A stretch of 47,062 nucleotides of DNA from Bacillota bacterium (GTDB taxonomy: Bacteria > Bacillota > Clostridia > Oscillospirales > Ruminococcaceae). Positions 9,346 to 17,261 of the stretch are shown here, in pieces. The notes below the pieces were generated by a model. That model was not told the origin of the DNA. It saw nothing but the letters and a program-made list of their open reading frames with translations, and searched no databases. The DNA is taken from assembly GCA_023431215.1 (NCBI GenBank), contig JAEYXR010000072.1, forward strand, positions 1 to 47,062. The letters are read 5' to 3'. The translations under genes were made by a program, and so were the position numbers. Each line of letters begins with the position of its first letter. The stretch's first letter is position 1.

Positions 9346-9635
9346 TTTTGACCCTCCTTTTTGTTGAAAAAGAGACGGGCTACCAGCGCTACCACAGCTA
9401 CACTGCCTGCAATGGTGGCAGCGGCAAAAAGAACTGCCTCCCAGCCTGCCTGTGTCAAATCCTGTACCAGTGTCGGGCTTCCTCCCAGGCTTAGACCCAT
9501 ACAGAACAATACCAGAATAACCCCCAGCGTTACCATGCGGCTGACAATGCCCAGCCATTTTCGGGGAAAAATGGTAGCGCCAATGAGGATGCCTCCCAAC
9601 AGCCACCCCAGTATGGCAAAATTCGCTAAATTCAT
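9342..9635 (-). CDS. Lysine exporter LysO, N-terminal half (separate gene)
   Basis: The 97-residue protein has three hydrophobic segments and starts MNLANFAILGWLLGGILIG. It matches the N-terminal part of LysO-type exporters (DUF340), which in some Firmicutes is a separate gene. ATG at 9635 is preceded by AGGAG. The stop overlaps the start of the C-terminal half-gene (ATGA), and the two proteins together have the length of one full LysO. It probably forms a heteromeric transporter with that partner. A frameshift in a single ancestral gene is less likely, because the second half has its own ribosome-binding site and start codon. Confidence 0.8.
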   Translation of the reverse strand: MNLANFAILGWLLGGILIGATIFPRKWLGIVSRMVTLGVILVLFCMGLSLGGSPTLVQDLTQAGWEAVLFAAATIAGSVAVVALVARLFFNKKEGQK

Positions 9636-9699
9636 ATTTTGTGCTCCTGTCTTTGTAACGTTGCAGACGGCGCAAAAAAGCACCGCTTTTGCTCATAAA

Positions 9700-9740
9700 T
9701 GTGGCAGCTTTTTCAAACCCGGTTTGAAAAAGCTGCCACA
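9700..9740. repeat. Perfect 20-bp inverted repeat with a 1-base centre
   Basis: TGTGGCAGCTTTTTCAAACC (9700-9719) is the exact reverse complement of 9721-9740. It lies between the M18 aminopeptidase stop and the first lysO gene. A minus-strand TATAAT sits at 9756-9751, immediately before it, so it may form the extreme 5' end of a lysO mRNA. Otherwise it is a terminator-like hairpin with a poor U-tract (TTTATGAGC). Confidence 0.75.
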
Positions 9741-9795
9741 ACATCAGTTCATTATACTGAATCAGCTTAAACACATACTAATAATAAGCTTTATA

Positions 9796-11193
9796 TTATT
9801 TGTAAAAAGCTTCCATTGCCTTGTAGGTCATATAAACGTCTGCCTTAGAGACAACCTCATAGGGCGAGTGCATAGAAAGCACAGGAACACCCAGGTCTAT
9901 GGTGTCTACATTGTGTGCTGCCACATACTTGGCAACGGTACCGCCGCCGCCTGCATCTACCTTGCCCAGCTCGCCTGTCTGCCAGATAACGCCTGCGTCA
10001 TCCAAAATGTTGCGGATAAAAGCAACCATTTCGGCATCTGCGTCATTGGTGCTGGACTTGCCGCCGCTGCCGGTGTACTTGGTAAGCACCGGGCCATAGT
10101 TGATATAAGCGGTATTGCGGCGCTCGCTGACATCACTGAAAGCAGGGTCGAAGGCCGCGTTAACATCACAGGACAAGCACTTGGAGCGGGACAGCACGTG
10201 GCGAACCTGAATACCTTCTGCCTGTGCCAAATCCTCGATAAAGTCCCGCAGGAACCAGGACTGCAGACCGGTGGCACCGGTAGAACCAATTTCTTCCTTG
10301 TCTGCCAACACGGTTACGGTGGTAAACTCGGGATTTTTGGCCTCAATTTCTGCAATTAGGCTGGTATAGGCACATACTCTGTCGTCGTGGCCGTAGGAAC
10401 CCACCATAGAGCGATCCAAACCAATATCACGGGCAGGATACGCAGGCACTGCAGAAAGTTCGGCAGACAAAAAGTCACTTTCGATGATGCCGTACTTTTC
10501 AAACAGCAGATTGATGATGTTGAGCTTCACGCGCTCAGAGGCTTTGTCATCCTTAAAAGGATGGCAGCCAACCAGCACATTCAGCTGCTCGCCTTTAATG
10601 CCCTCCGCCATAGTCAGCTTCATCTGGTCTTTGGCCAGATGTGGCAGCAGGTCGGTTACACAGAAAACCGGCTCACCCAGATCCTCGCCAATAGAAACCT
10701 TTACCGTTGTACCGTCTTTTTTAACAATCACACCATGCAAAGAAAGCGGAATTGCCGACCACTGGTATTTTTTAATACCACCGTAGTAGTGAGTCTTGAA
10801 ATAGGCCAGCTGAGCCTCTTCAAACAAGGGGCGGGGCTTCATATCCAAACGGGGGCAGTCAATGTGGCTGGCGCCGATGCGTACACCGTCGGCCACGGGA
10901 CGGCGTCCCATGGTAGCAATAATCATTGCCTTACCGCGATTAACGGTATAAAACTTATCTCCTGCTTGATAACGCTTGCTCGGCTCAAAAACGGTATATC
11001 CGTTCTTTTCCAGCATTGCTACCGTGGTATCTACTGCTTCCCGCTCGGTTTTAGCAGCATCCAGAAAAGCTTTATATCCTTCACAAAACTTTTGAGCCTT
11101 ATCCAGCTCCGCATCGCTTAAAAGTTCGCCCATATTTTTGGGTTCCATCAACAGCTTTTCCTGGAGCTGCTCACCTTTGGTCTTTTCTGCCAT
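9796..11193 (-). CDS. M18-family zinc aminopeptidase
   Basis: This 465-residue cytoplasmic metallopeptidase belongs to the M18 family (aspartyl aminopeptidase / yeast aminopeptidase I type), which removes N-terminal residues from peptides. The metal-ligand motif GASHIDCPRLDMKP places H110 and D112 at the first site. LADKEEIGSTGATG contains the catalytic and metal-binding glutamates, and MHSPYEVVS near the C-terminus supplies the last metal histidine. The length is normal for bacterial members. ATG at 11193 follows an AGGAGG. It is a single gene flanked by hairpins. Exact substrate preference (acidic or neutral residues) cannot be read from the sequence. Confidence 0.9.
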   Translation of the reverse strand: MAEKTKGEQLQEKLLMEPKNMGELLSDAELDKAQKFCEGYKAFLDAAKTEREAVDTTVAMLEKNGYTVFEPSKRYQAGDKFYTVNRGKAMIIATMGRRPVADGVRIGASHIDCPRLDMKPRPLFEEAQLAYFKTHYYGGIKKYQWSAIPLSLHGVIVKKDGTTVKVSIGEDLGEPVFCVTDLLPHLAKDQMKLTMAEGIKGEQLNVLVGCHPFKDDKASERVKLNIINLLFEKYGIIESDFLSAELSAVPAYPARDIGLDRSMVGSYGHDDRVCAYTSLIAEIEAKNPEFTTVTVLADKEEIGSTGATGLQSWFLRDFIEDLAQAEGIQVRHVLSRSKCLSCDVNAAFDPAFSDVSERRNTAYINYGPVLTKYTGSGGKSSTNDADAEMVAFIRNILDDAGVIWQTGELGKVDAGGGGTVAKYVAAHNVDTIDLGVPVLSMHSPYEVVSKADVYMTYKAMEAFYK

Positions 11194-11327
11194 CCTATGT
11201 TCCTCCTAATTTCTATTCAATGATTACTTATAATAAAAAACACAATTATGGTTTTGCACACTGTTCCCAGTGACACTTATATTTTATACCCTTTTGCAAT
11301 AAAACGATACTCGTGCAGACAGCTCTT

Positions 11328-11888
11328 TCAGTGCTCATACAGTCTTCGGTATAGCTCTGCAGTATCGATTACCTTGCTGACATAACAATCGGTATCGGCA
11401 AAGGGGATGCTATGAATGCTTTGCCCATCCTGAGAATATCTTTGGTCCTCCAGCCAGCGGCTGACATTACCCCACCCTGCGTGATAAGCTGCCAAGGCTG
11501 TCTCTTGGGAACCAAACCGATCCAGTAAAAGCCTTAGGTTGGCTGTGCCATATTTAATGTTTTCTGAAGGGTCAAACAATTGGTTGGAGGAGGCACTGCC
11601 CTCTTCCCCCAAGCGGTAGCGCACCCAATAATAGGTATCGGGGGTAAGCTGCATCAGCCCCCTTGCCCCAACAGAAGACTCCGCCTCTTGATCAAACCCG
11701 CTTTCGGTGCGGATAACCGCATACACCAGTGAAGGCTCAAGACCGTTTTGGGCACTAAAGGCTTCTACTTCCTGCTGAAAGCGCCTTGGGTAAGCCGCTT
11801 TATAAAACTCCCGAAAGCCTACCAACAAAATACCAAAACAAAGAACTGCCACTGCTGCCGTGCCCAGCACGGCCTTTAGTGTCCGCAT
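11328..11888 (-). CDS. Membrane-anchored lytic transglycosylase (SLT domain)
   Basis: The protein begins with a hydrophobic segment (residues 6-25) serving as signal anchor, followed by an SLT/Slt70-type domain that cleaves peptidoglycan glycan strands outside the membrane. The catalytic glutamate is E62 in VIRTESGFD, followed by GARGLMQLTPDT and the later AAYHAGWGNVS motif. ATG at 11888 overlaps the coaE stop by one base (TGATG); a GTG one codon upstream is also possible. The 186 residues form a small single-domain enzyme without a cell-wall-binding module. The overlap implies cotranslation with coaE, although the two functions are unrelated. Confidence 0.9.
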   Translation of the reverse strand: MRTLKAVLGTAAVAVLCFGILLVGFREFYKAAYPRRFQQEVEAFSAQNGLEPSLVYAVIRTESGFDQEAESSVGARGLMQLTPDTYYWVRYRLGEEGSASSNQLFDPSENIKYGTANLRLLLDRFGSQETALAAYHAGWGNVSRWLEDQRYSQDGQSIHSIPFADTDCYVSKVIDTAELYRRLYEH

Positions 11889-12481
11889 CACAACCCCAAG
11901 GCATTGAGGAGCTCCAGCACTGCCAGCCTCAGCTCCACCTTGGTTGCATCGTTGTAAATAACATGATCGGCACGGGAGAGATAGTACTCGTCGTCGTGCT
12001 GGCTGCGCATCCGTCTTGTGGCTTCCTCCGGGGTCATGTTGTCCCGGCTCACAATGCGTTCAAAGCGTTTGTCCCTGTGGCTTAGCACCGCAACAATTTT
12101 GTCGCAAAGCTTGTCGGCACCGCTTTCAAAAAGAGTGGGAGCATCCAAAAAGATGGCTCTTGCTCCATTTTGCTGTGCTTTTTTTATTTCAATATCAAAT
12201 TCTTCCCCAATATAGGGAAAAATAATGCGGTTAAGAGTTCTCAGCTTTTCTTTATCACTAAATACCACCTGTGCCAGCTTTTTACGGTTTAAATTACCAT
12301 CGGCATCAATAATCAAAGGAGAAAACTCCACAGCCAAATCTACCAAGCACCGCTTTCCTTTTTGTACCACCTGACGGGATATCTGGTCCGCATCAATTAC
12401 CACAATGCCTTCCCACTCCCGCAGCATTTCAGAAACGGAGGATTTTCCTGCACCTGTTGGGCCGGTCAGTCCTACTACCAT
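11888..12481 (-). CDS. coaE: Dephospho-CoA kinase
   Basis: This enzyme phosphorylates dephospho-CoA, the last step of coenzyme A synthesis. The translation starts MVVGLTGPTGAGKSS, with the P-loop at residues 7-14. DADQISRQVV and the lid-region motif DAPTLFES follow, with SRDNMTPEEATRRM near the C-terminus; all are typical of CoaE. I choose ATG 12481 because AGGAGG lies 7-8 bases upstream; a further in-frame extension to 12532 lacks family similarity. The length of 197 aa is normal. It is co-oriented with the Sua5 gene 350 bp upstream and overlaps the lytic transglycosylase gene downstream. Confidence 0.95.
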   Translation of the reverse strand: MVVGLTGPTGAGKSSVSEMLREWEGIVVIDADQISRQVVQKGKRCLVDLAVEFSPLIIDADGNLNRKKLAQVVFSDKEKLRTLNRIIFPYIGEEFDIEIKKAQQNGARAIFLDAPTLFESGADKLCDKIVAVLSHRDKRFERIVSRDNMTPEEATRRMRSQHDDEYYLSRADHVIYNDATKVELRLAVLELLNALGL

Positions 12482-12832
12482 GTTCGTTCCTCCTTTTCTT
12501 ACAATTATAAAATTAAAACACCAAGGACTCATTGCGTTTTATAAAAACAGACTACCCAAAAATTGCAGTGCAGTTATTATTCAACAAAATACCGATAATT
12601 TACAAGCTTCATCCGGTGAAAAAGCTTCCAAAATTGCAAGCTTTCACTTGGTGATTTTTTTATTGTATCACGCATTTTTCCACAAGTCCTGCGTTTTATT
12701 GTAAATTCTTTTGCTTTTGTATGGTTATTGCATACTATCATTGCCCTAACCGAAAAGAGCAACTTATAACTGGCTCAATTATTTTAATTTTTGCCGGCAT
12801 TTCCACTCTTTTTCTGCAAATTGGCCTGAACA
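12482..12832. other. AT-rich intergenic region between the Sua5 gene and coaE
   Basis: No credible gene was found in these 351 bp. A bulged inverted repeat (GTGAAAAAGCTT with AAGCTTTCAC, about 12614-12643) followed on the plus strand by seven Ts resembles a terminator read from the plus strand, where there is no gene. It may instead be a minus-strand hairpin ending Sua5 transcription. Confidence 0.5.
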
Positions 12833-13873
12833 TTATACATCTACAATACAAAAACCTGCAGAGCGCACCAAACGGTTATACACTGCCAGACCAATCCCCT
12901 CCGGTTTTGGCGCATGAATATATACCTCTTTGGCTCCCAGTTCATCCATTTTGCGCAGGTGATCAAACAGATGTACCGCTTGTGCGGCATAATCCTCGGC
13001 AGCACCGTAACACAGGTTTGGAATGTCTTGCAATAAGGCTTTGTCTTCTGTAAAGCACATGGCCCATACACCCTTATCTGCCTTGCTTTGAACAAGTTGG
13101 GCAAATGGTTCGGAATTCCCACGTACAAGCACTACTTTTGCAGCAGGTGCATAGTGCTTATACTTCAGCCCCGGCGAAAGCACCTTGATACCTTCCTCCA
13201 GCTGCTCCAAAACACCTTTGCCAAGCTCCACCTCACCCAGCACCTCCCGAAGCTGTTCCAGAGTAACAGCCCCCGGGCGCAGTAGCGTGGGGACGCTTCC
13301 GCACAGAGAAATCACTGCAGATTCCACGCCCACGTCACAGGGGCCACTGTCTACAATGGCTTCCACCCTGCCCCACAGGTCATTGACACAGTGCTGGGCG
13401 GTGGTGGGGCTGGGGCTGCCGGAGCGGTTAGCCGAAGGAGCCGCCAGCGGTACCCCTGCGGCACGGATAATGTCCCGCGCCACGGGGTGAGACGGCATCC
13501 GCACCGCTACCGTATCCAGCCCTCCGGAGGTAACCATGGGGATGTTTTTAGACTTTGGGCAGATAATGGTGAGCGGCCCGGGCCAAAAGTGTGTCGCCAG
13601 TTGGGTAAGCCCTGTCGGCAGTTCTTTTACTATACTGTATATCTCTTCCATGGCGGAGATATGCACAATGAGCGGATTATCCTGAGGGCGGCCCTTGGCG
13701 GCAAAAATATTTGCCACTGCTTTTTCATTGGTGGCATCTGCCGCAAGCCCGTATACTGTCTCGGTAGGAATGGCCACCAGACCACCCTCCGCCAATATCC
13801 TGCCTGCCTCTAAAATGGCTTTTTGCCCGCTTTGAGCATCCGCTGCAGACAACAGTACCGTTTGTCGTTCCAT
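12833..13873 (-). CDS. Threonylcarbamoyl-AMP synthase, Sua5 type
   Basis: This enzyme makes threonylcarbamoyl-AMP from threonine, bicarbonate and ATP, the first step of t6A37 modification of ANN-decoding tRNAs. The N-terminal YrdC domain carries PTETVYGLAADAT, the KGRPQDNPLIVH signature and AAPSANRSGSPSPT. A C-terminal Sua5 extension begins around residue 215 after LLRPGAVT, so the protein (346 aa) is the long Sua5 form rather than short TsaC/YrdC. ATG at 13873 follows AGGAAG. It starts 32 bp after the prfA stop, so both are probably in one transcript; this pairing of release factor and t6A enzyme is common in Firmicutes. Confidence 0.95.
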   Translation of the reverse strand: MERQTVLLSAADAQSGQKAILEAGRILAEGGLVAIPTETVYGLAADATNEKAVANIFAAKGRPQDNPLIVHISAMEEIYSIVKELPTGLTQLATHFWPGPLTIICPKSKNIPMVTSGGLDTVAVRMPSHPVARDIIRAAGVPLAAPSANRSGSPSPTTAQHCVNDLWGRVEAIVDSGPCDVGVESAVISLCGSVPTLLRPGAVTLEQLREVLGEVELGKGVLEQLEEGIKVLSPGLKYKHYAPAAKVVLVRGNSEPFAQLVQSKADKGVWAMCFTEDKALLQDIPNLCYGAAEDYAAQAVHLFDHLRKMDELGAKEVYIHAPKPEGIGLAVYNRLVRSAGFCIVDV

Positions 13874-13905
13874 TCTTTGTTCGCTTCCTATTATATAATA
13901 TCAAA

Positions 13906-14979
13906 TTATGCCTGCTGGGCTTTCAGCTTTTCTGCCTGGTCAAAGGTCAGCAGTGCATCCAGCATCTCATCCAGGTCACCGTTCATAAAGTTGTCCAGCT
14001 TGTAAAGAGTCAGGCCTATGCGATGGTCACTGACACGTCCCTGGGGGAAGTTGTAGGTGCGGATGCGCTCGCTGCGGTCCCCCGTCCCTACCTGCAGTTT
14101 TCTCTCACTGGCAATTTTATCGGTTTGCTCCCGCAGTTTTTCTTCATACAGGCGGCTGCGCAAAACCCGCAGCGCCTTATCCTTATTTTTAAACTGGCTG
14201 CGTTCATCCTGACATTCTACCACGGTGCCTGTGGGCAGGTGGGTAATGCGGATGGCGGAGCTGGTTTTGTTGATGTGCTGGCCGCCTGCACCGCTGGAAC
14301 GGAAGGTGTCGATTTTCAGGTCCTTGGGGTCTAGCTCAAACTCTACTTCCTCTGCCTCTGGCAGTACCGCTACCGTGACGGTAGAGGTGTGAATACGGCC
14401 CTGGGTCTCGGTTTCGGGTACCCGCTGCACACGGTGAACTCCGCTTTCAAATTTCAGGCGGGAGTATGCACCGTCTCCGTCAATAGAAAAACTGATTTCC
14501 TTAATGCCTCCCAGCTCTGTTTCGTTACTGTTCATAATCTCGGTTTTCCAGCCGCGTGCCTCGGCATACATGGTGTACATGCGTGTCAGGCTGCGGGCAA
14601 ACAGGGCAGCTTCTTCTCCGCCTGCGCCACCGCGGATTTCCACAATGACATTTTTGTCATCGTTGGGGTCACGGGGCAGCAGCAAAATTGTCAGTTCCTC
14701 CTGACATGTTTCTATTAGCTGTTTAGACTCTTTCAGCTGTTCGTCAGCCATTTCTTTTAGGTCTTTATCCAGTCCGCTTTCATTTAAAAGCTCCAGCGCC
14801 TCATCATAAGAGGCCCGTGCAGCGGTATATTCCTTGTATTTTTCCACAAGAGGTGTCAGGTTTTTGTATTCCTTCATCAGGTCCCGGTAACGTCCGTTGT
14901 CGTTAATCACCGAAGGGTCCATGAGCATGTTGCTGATTTCCTCGTAGCGGTGTGCTACGCCTTGTATCTTATCTATCAT
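13906..14979 (-). CDS. prfA: Peptide chain release factor 1
   Basis: RF1 terminates translation at UAA and UAG. The catalytic GGQ is at residues 232-234 (SSGAGGQHINKTSSA). The codon-recognition P-x-T tripeptide is P-E-T at 188-190 within HRVQRVPETETQ, which marks RF1 rather than RF2. The start at ATG 14979 (MIDKIQGVAHR) has GGAGG upstream; a longer open frame to 15021 lacks support. At 357 residues it has the usual length. In many bacteria prmC, the methyltransferase for the GGQ glutamine, is adjacent; here the Sua5 gene follows directly and no prmC is in the window. Confidence 0.97.
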   Translation of the reverse strand: MIDKIQGVAHRYEEISNMLMDPSVINDNGRYRDLMKEYKNLTPLVEKYKEYTAARASYDEALELLNESGLDKDLKEMADEQLKESKQLIETCQEELTILLLPRDPNDDKNVIVEIRGGAGGEEAALFARSLTRMYTMYAEARGWKTEIMNSNETELGGIKEISFSIDGDGAYSRLKFESGVHRVQRVPETETQGRIHTSTVTVAVLPEAEEVEFELDPKDLKIDTFRSSGAGGQHINKTSSAIRITHLPTGTVVECQDERSQFKNKDKALRVLRSRLYEEKLREQTDKIASERKLQVGTGDRSERIRTYNFPQGRVSDHRIGLTLYKLDNFMNGDLDEMLDALLTFDQAEKLKAQQA

Positions 14980-15061
14980 TTTGTTTCCTCCGTAAGTTTT
15001 AGGGCAACATAGCACCTGCAATTGTGTGGTGTTGCCTTAGGTTGTGGCTGCACTGCATAAT

Positions 15062-15090
15062 TTTAAGCGTCAGTTTTACTGGCGCTTAAA
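15062..15090 (-). terminator. Hairpin terminator after the DUF951 gene
   Basis: TTTAAGCGTCAG and CTGGCGCTTAAA form a 12-bp stem with one G-U pair and a 5-base loop. It lies between the DUF951 stop and prfA. The tail on the minus strand is short (AATTATG), so it may be leaky. Confidence 0.5.
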
Positions 15091-15150
15091 GCATATGCCC
15101 TACCTTGTGTATTTTTTAAATACATGGGGCAAATTTATCGGCTTACCTTG

Positions 15151-15339
15151 CTACAACCCATCCTCACGGATAATTTTCTTAATGTTCTTTTCTACCTTCA
15201 GGCGGGGAGCCATTATTAAATGACCGCATTTTTTGCATTTTATTTTAAAGTCCATACCTACACGAGCCACCTTAAAGAGGTTGCAGCCGCAGGGGTGCTG
15301 CTTTTTCATCTCCAGTATGTCGCCTACCTGAACATCCAT
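15151..15339 (-). CDS. DUF951 family small protein
   Basis: This 62-residue basic protein begins MDVQVGDILEMKKQHPCGCN and contains a CGC motif and a later CKKCGH pair. The four cysteines look like a small zinc ribbon. It matches the DUF951 family, widespread in Firmicutes and of unknown function; some members lie near mechanosensitive channel or ychF/engD genes. ATG at 15339 follows a strong AAAGGAGG. Here it lies upstream of prfA on the same strand, separated by a hairpin. No biochemical role can be assigned from the sequence. Confidence 0.85.
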   Translation of the reverse strand: MDVQVGDILEMKKQHPCGCNLFKVARVGMDFKIKCKKCGHLIMAPRLKVEKNIKKIIREDGL

Positions 15340-15732
15340 GGCGCTGCCTCCTTTTTTTAGTTAAACCAAATTTTCGTCTTTGCAGGGTTATTAAGAGTTG
15401 TTTTTGCAATGATAAATACTTTCTCAGTAAATTTTCCATTTAAATAAGAAAGACAACTCGGCTTTCCTTCAATCTGATTGACAGTGGGCGCAATACACCA
15501 TACAGAGCTTTTGCCCCCTATTGCATCCGGATACTTTGTTCATCGCTAAGTGTATTTATAAAATTTACCAATTTAGTCGTCAGCCATAAATTGTTTGGTA
15601 CTTCCCAAAATGTAGTATAGCAGATTTTTGTTCATGATGCCAATTTTTATTGGTTTATTTCTGCATTTACGGCAAAAAATAGTGTTAAGCCGCTTATGTT
15701 ATATTTGCCTGCGGCAGAAAGGAGAATTTTTT
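15340..15732. other. Divergent intergenic region upstream of the DUF951 gene and the 107-aa gene
   Basis: These 393 bp separate divergent genes and must hold promoters for both, but I see no close match to consensus in either direction. A small CCAAT-TTTT-ATTGG hairpin precedes the plus-strand gene by about 80 bp. No other structure stands out. Confidence 0.5.
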
Positions 15733-16056
15733 ATGCCCAACGTTTCTATTACAGCTATTTTCGGTGATGAAAATGCTGCCAGACTCGCCAGCGAAACATT
15801 ATCTCTCAGTGGCGGCATGCAGGTCATGGTTTCTACCAAAAGTGCAGCAGCCGGAGCCGCCCGCTCCAATAGCCTTACCAACATGCTGATGGACAGCCGC
15901 CAAAGCCTTGCCGAGGCGCCCACCAGCGCCAGGGGTACCGCCCGCAGCCACAGCCATATTTTACGCGCAAACTGTCCCGATAATCTGGAGGCCTATGTGG
16001 TGGGTGAGCTGGCCGCTCTTGGTGCAGAAAAAATAAGCGTAGACAACGGACAATAA
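15733..16056 (+). CDS. Unknown 107-residue protein
   Basis: I do not recognise this gene. ATG at 15733 follows AAAGGAG with 6-8 bases of spacing, and codon use looks like that of its neighbours. The N-terminus (VSITAIFGDENAARLASETL) and C-terminus (AYVVGELAALGAEKISVDN) look like repeated beta-alpha-beta units, as in small ferredoxin-like or YflT/GSP17M-like stress proteins. The middle third is rich in Ser, Ala and Arg and may be disordered. There is no signal peptide or membrane segment. It is 153 bp upstream of, and co-directional with, the S1-domain gene, so a shared role in RNA or stress biology is possible but unproven. Confidence 0.75.
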   Translation: MPNVSITAIFGDENAARLASETLSLSGGMQVMVSTKSAAAGAARSNSLTNMLMDSRQSLAEAPTSARGTARSHSHILRANCPDNLEAYVVGELAALGAEKISVDNGQ

Positions 16057-16085
16057 TCTTTGCCGGTTTGTACAAAATATTTTGT

Positions 16086-16209
16086 GGTAAGGCATACAAC
16101 CCTTAAGTCCCCGAATATATATCAGACAGTGAGTGTGAGGAAGACCCTCCCTCGCCAGTAAACGGAGACGCCCGCGCCCCGTGGGCACGGTAAAAGGGAG
16201 GCTTACCAA
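16086..16209 (+). promoter_or_regulatory. Candidate structured leader controlling the S1-domain gene
   Basis: Several pairings are visible. GGTAAG (16086-16091) pairs with CTTACC (16202-16207), next to the start codon. CCTCCC (16146-16151) pairs with GGGAGG (16196-16201), which is the Shine-Dalgarno sequence. GCCCGCG and CGTGGGC (about 16170-16186) form a 7-bp stem with a CCC loop. An alternative stem, GTGAGG (16135-16140) with CCTCGC (16150-16155), competes with the anti-Shine-Dalgarno strand. Two exclusive folds suggest translational control. I could not match it to a known riboswitch class. Confidence 0.6.
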
Positions 16210-17133
16210 ATGTCAGAGTATATGCCCGAGGGCAGCCTTATGGGCACAGTGGAAAACAACTATTATTTGCGCTCCTACACCACCTTGCAGGAAGCAATTG
16301 CAGATGGTACGGTGCTGGAGGCTCGGGCCATCGTCTGCGATTTTGGCCACAATCTGGTGGTGGATTTAGGCTTTACCAAGGGGCTTATTCCCCGGGTGGA
16401 GGGTGCATTGGGAATTGAGGACGGAACCACCCGGGACATTGCCATCATATCCAAAGTGAATAAGCCGGTATGCTTTATTGTCACCGGGCTGCAGCCTCAG
16501 GAGGACGGCACCTTGCTGCCTGTTCTCAGTCGACGTGCGGCTCAGGAAAAATGCCGAAAAGAATATTTAAATACTTTGCATCCCGGTGACATTATCCCCG
16601 GTCGTGTTACCCACCTAGAAAGCTTTGGATGCTTTGTGGATATTGGTTGCGGTTTGCCGTCGCTGATTCCCATTGATCAAATTTCAGTCTCCCGCATTTC
16701 TCACCCTCGTGACAGAGTGCGGGTGGGTGATAATATTTATGCCGTGGTAAAAAGCATTGAGCAAAACCGTATCTGCCTAAGTCACCGGGAGCTTTTGGGA
16801 ACATGGGAGCAGAATGCTGCTCTGTTTGCCCCTGGTGAAACAGTAGCCGGCATTATCCGCTCAGTGGAAAATTACGGCGTTTTTGTGGAGCTGACCCCCA
16901 ATCTGGCGGGTCTGGCGGAGCCTTACCCCAATGTGGCACCGGGGCAGCAGGCTTGTGTCTATATTAAAAGCATCATACCCGAAAAAATGAAGATTAAGCT
17001 GATTATTGTAGATGCCTTTGATGCGGCCTACCCCGCCACCGAGGTTCGGTATTTTATTACCGAGGGTCACATTGACCACTGGCGCTATTCTCCCGAAAAT
17101 GTGGCTAAAGTGGTAGAGACCCAGTTTGTATAA
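16210..17133 (+). CDS. Protein with three S1 RNA-binding domains
   Basis: The 307-residue protein consists of S1-type OB folds and resembles shortened relatives of ribosomal protein S1. The first domain covers about residues 30-95 (VLEARAIVCDFGHNLVVDLG). The second is the clearest, at about 125-195 (LHPGDIIPGRVTHLESFGCF). A third runs from about 210 to 280 (GETVAGIIRSVENYGVF). The gene has no catalytic domain. ATG at 16210 is 8 bases after GGGAGG. Clostridial genomes often carry such proteins with no assigned role; binding to single-stranded RNA is inferred. Its own leader is structured, which suggests feedback regulation. A bidirectional terminator follows. Confidence 0.85.
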   Translation: MSEYMPEGSLMGTVENNYYLRSYTTLQEAIADGTVLEARAIVCDFGHNLVVDLGFTKGLIPRVEGALGIEDGTTRDIAIISKVNKPVCFIVTGLQPQEDGTLLPVLSRRAAQEKCRKEYLNTLHPGDIIPGRVTHLESFGCFVDIGCGLPSLIPIDQISVSRISHPRDRVRVGDNIYAVVKSIEQNRICLSHRELLGTWEQNAALFAPGETVAGIIRSVENYGVFVELTPNLAGLAEPYPNVAPGQQACVYIKSIIPEKMKIKLIIVDAFDAAYPATEVRYFITEGHIDHWRYSPENVAKVVETQFV

Positions 17134-17216
17134 TTACATATCAGTTTTTGCTTTATTCCGGGTGTGCTGTCTTTCAGTGCCCTGTCTCTTATCGTTATTA
17201 CATTGAGTTTTTTCAT

Positions 17217-17255
17217 AAAAAAGAACTTCGTGAGAAAATCACGGAGTTCTTTTTT
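17217..17255. terminator. Bidirectional intrinsic terminator
   Basis: AAGAACTTCGTGA and TCACGGAGTTCTT pair (one G-U) around GAAAA, flanked by A-runs and T-runs on both sides. It ends the S1-domain gene on the plus strand and the ZIP gene on the minus strand. Confidence 0.9.
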
Positions 17256-17261
17256 GTTACT

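Noticed and set aside
8740..9774. A single 344-codon minus-strand frame covering both lysO parts
   Set aside because: Only the part from 9345 downwards matches LysO. The upstream part is out of frame with the true N-terminal gene, which has its own start and overlap.
12600..12660. Small RNA gene or plus-strand gene ending at the bulged hairpin before the Sua5 gene
   Set aside because: No promoter or conserved RNA feature was seen on the plus strand, and the ORFs there are short without ribosome-binding sites.
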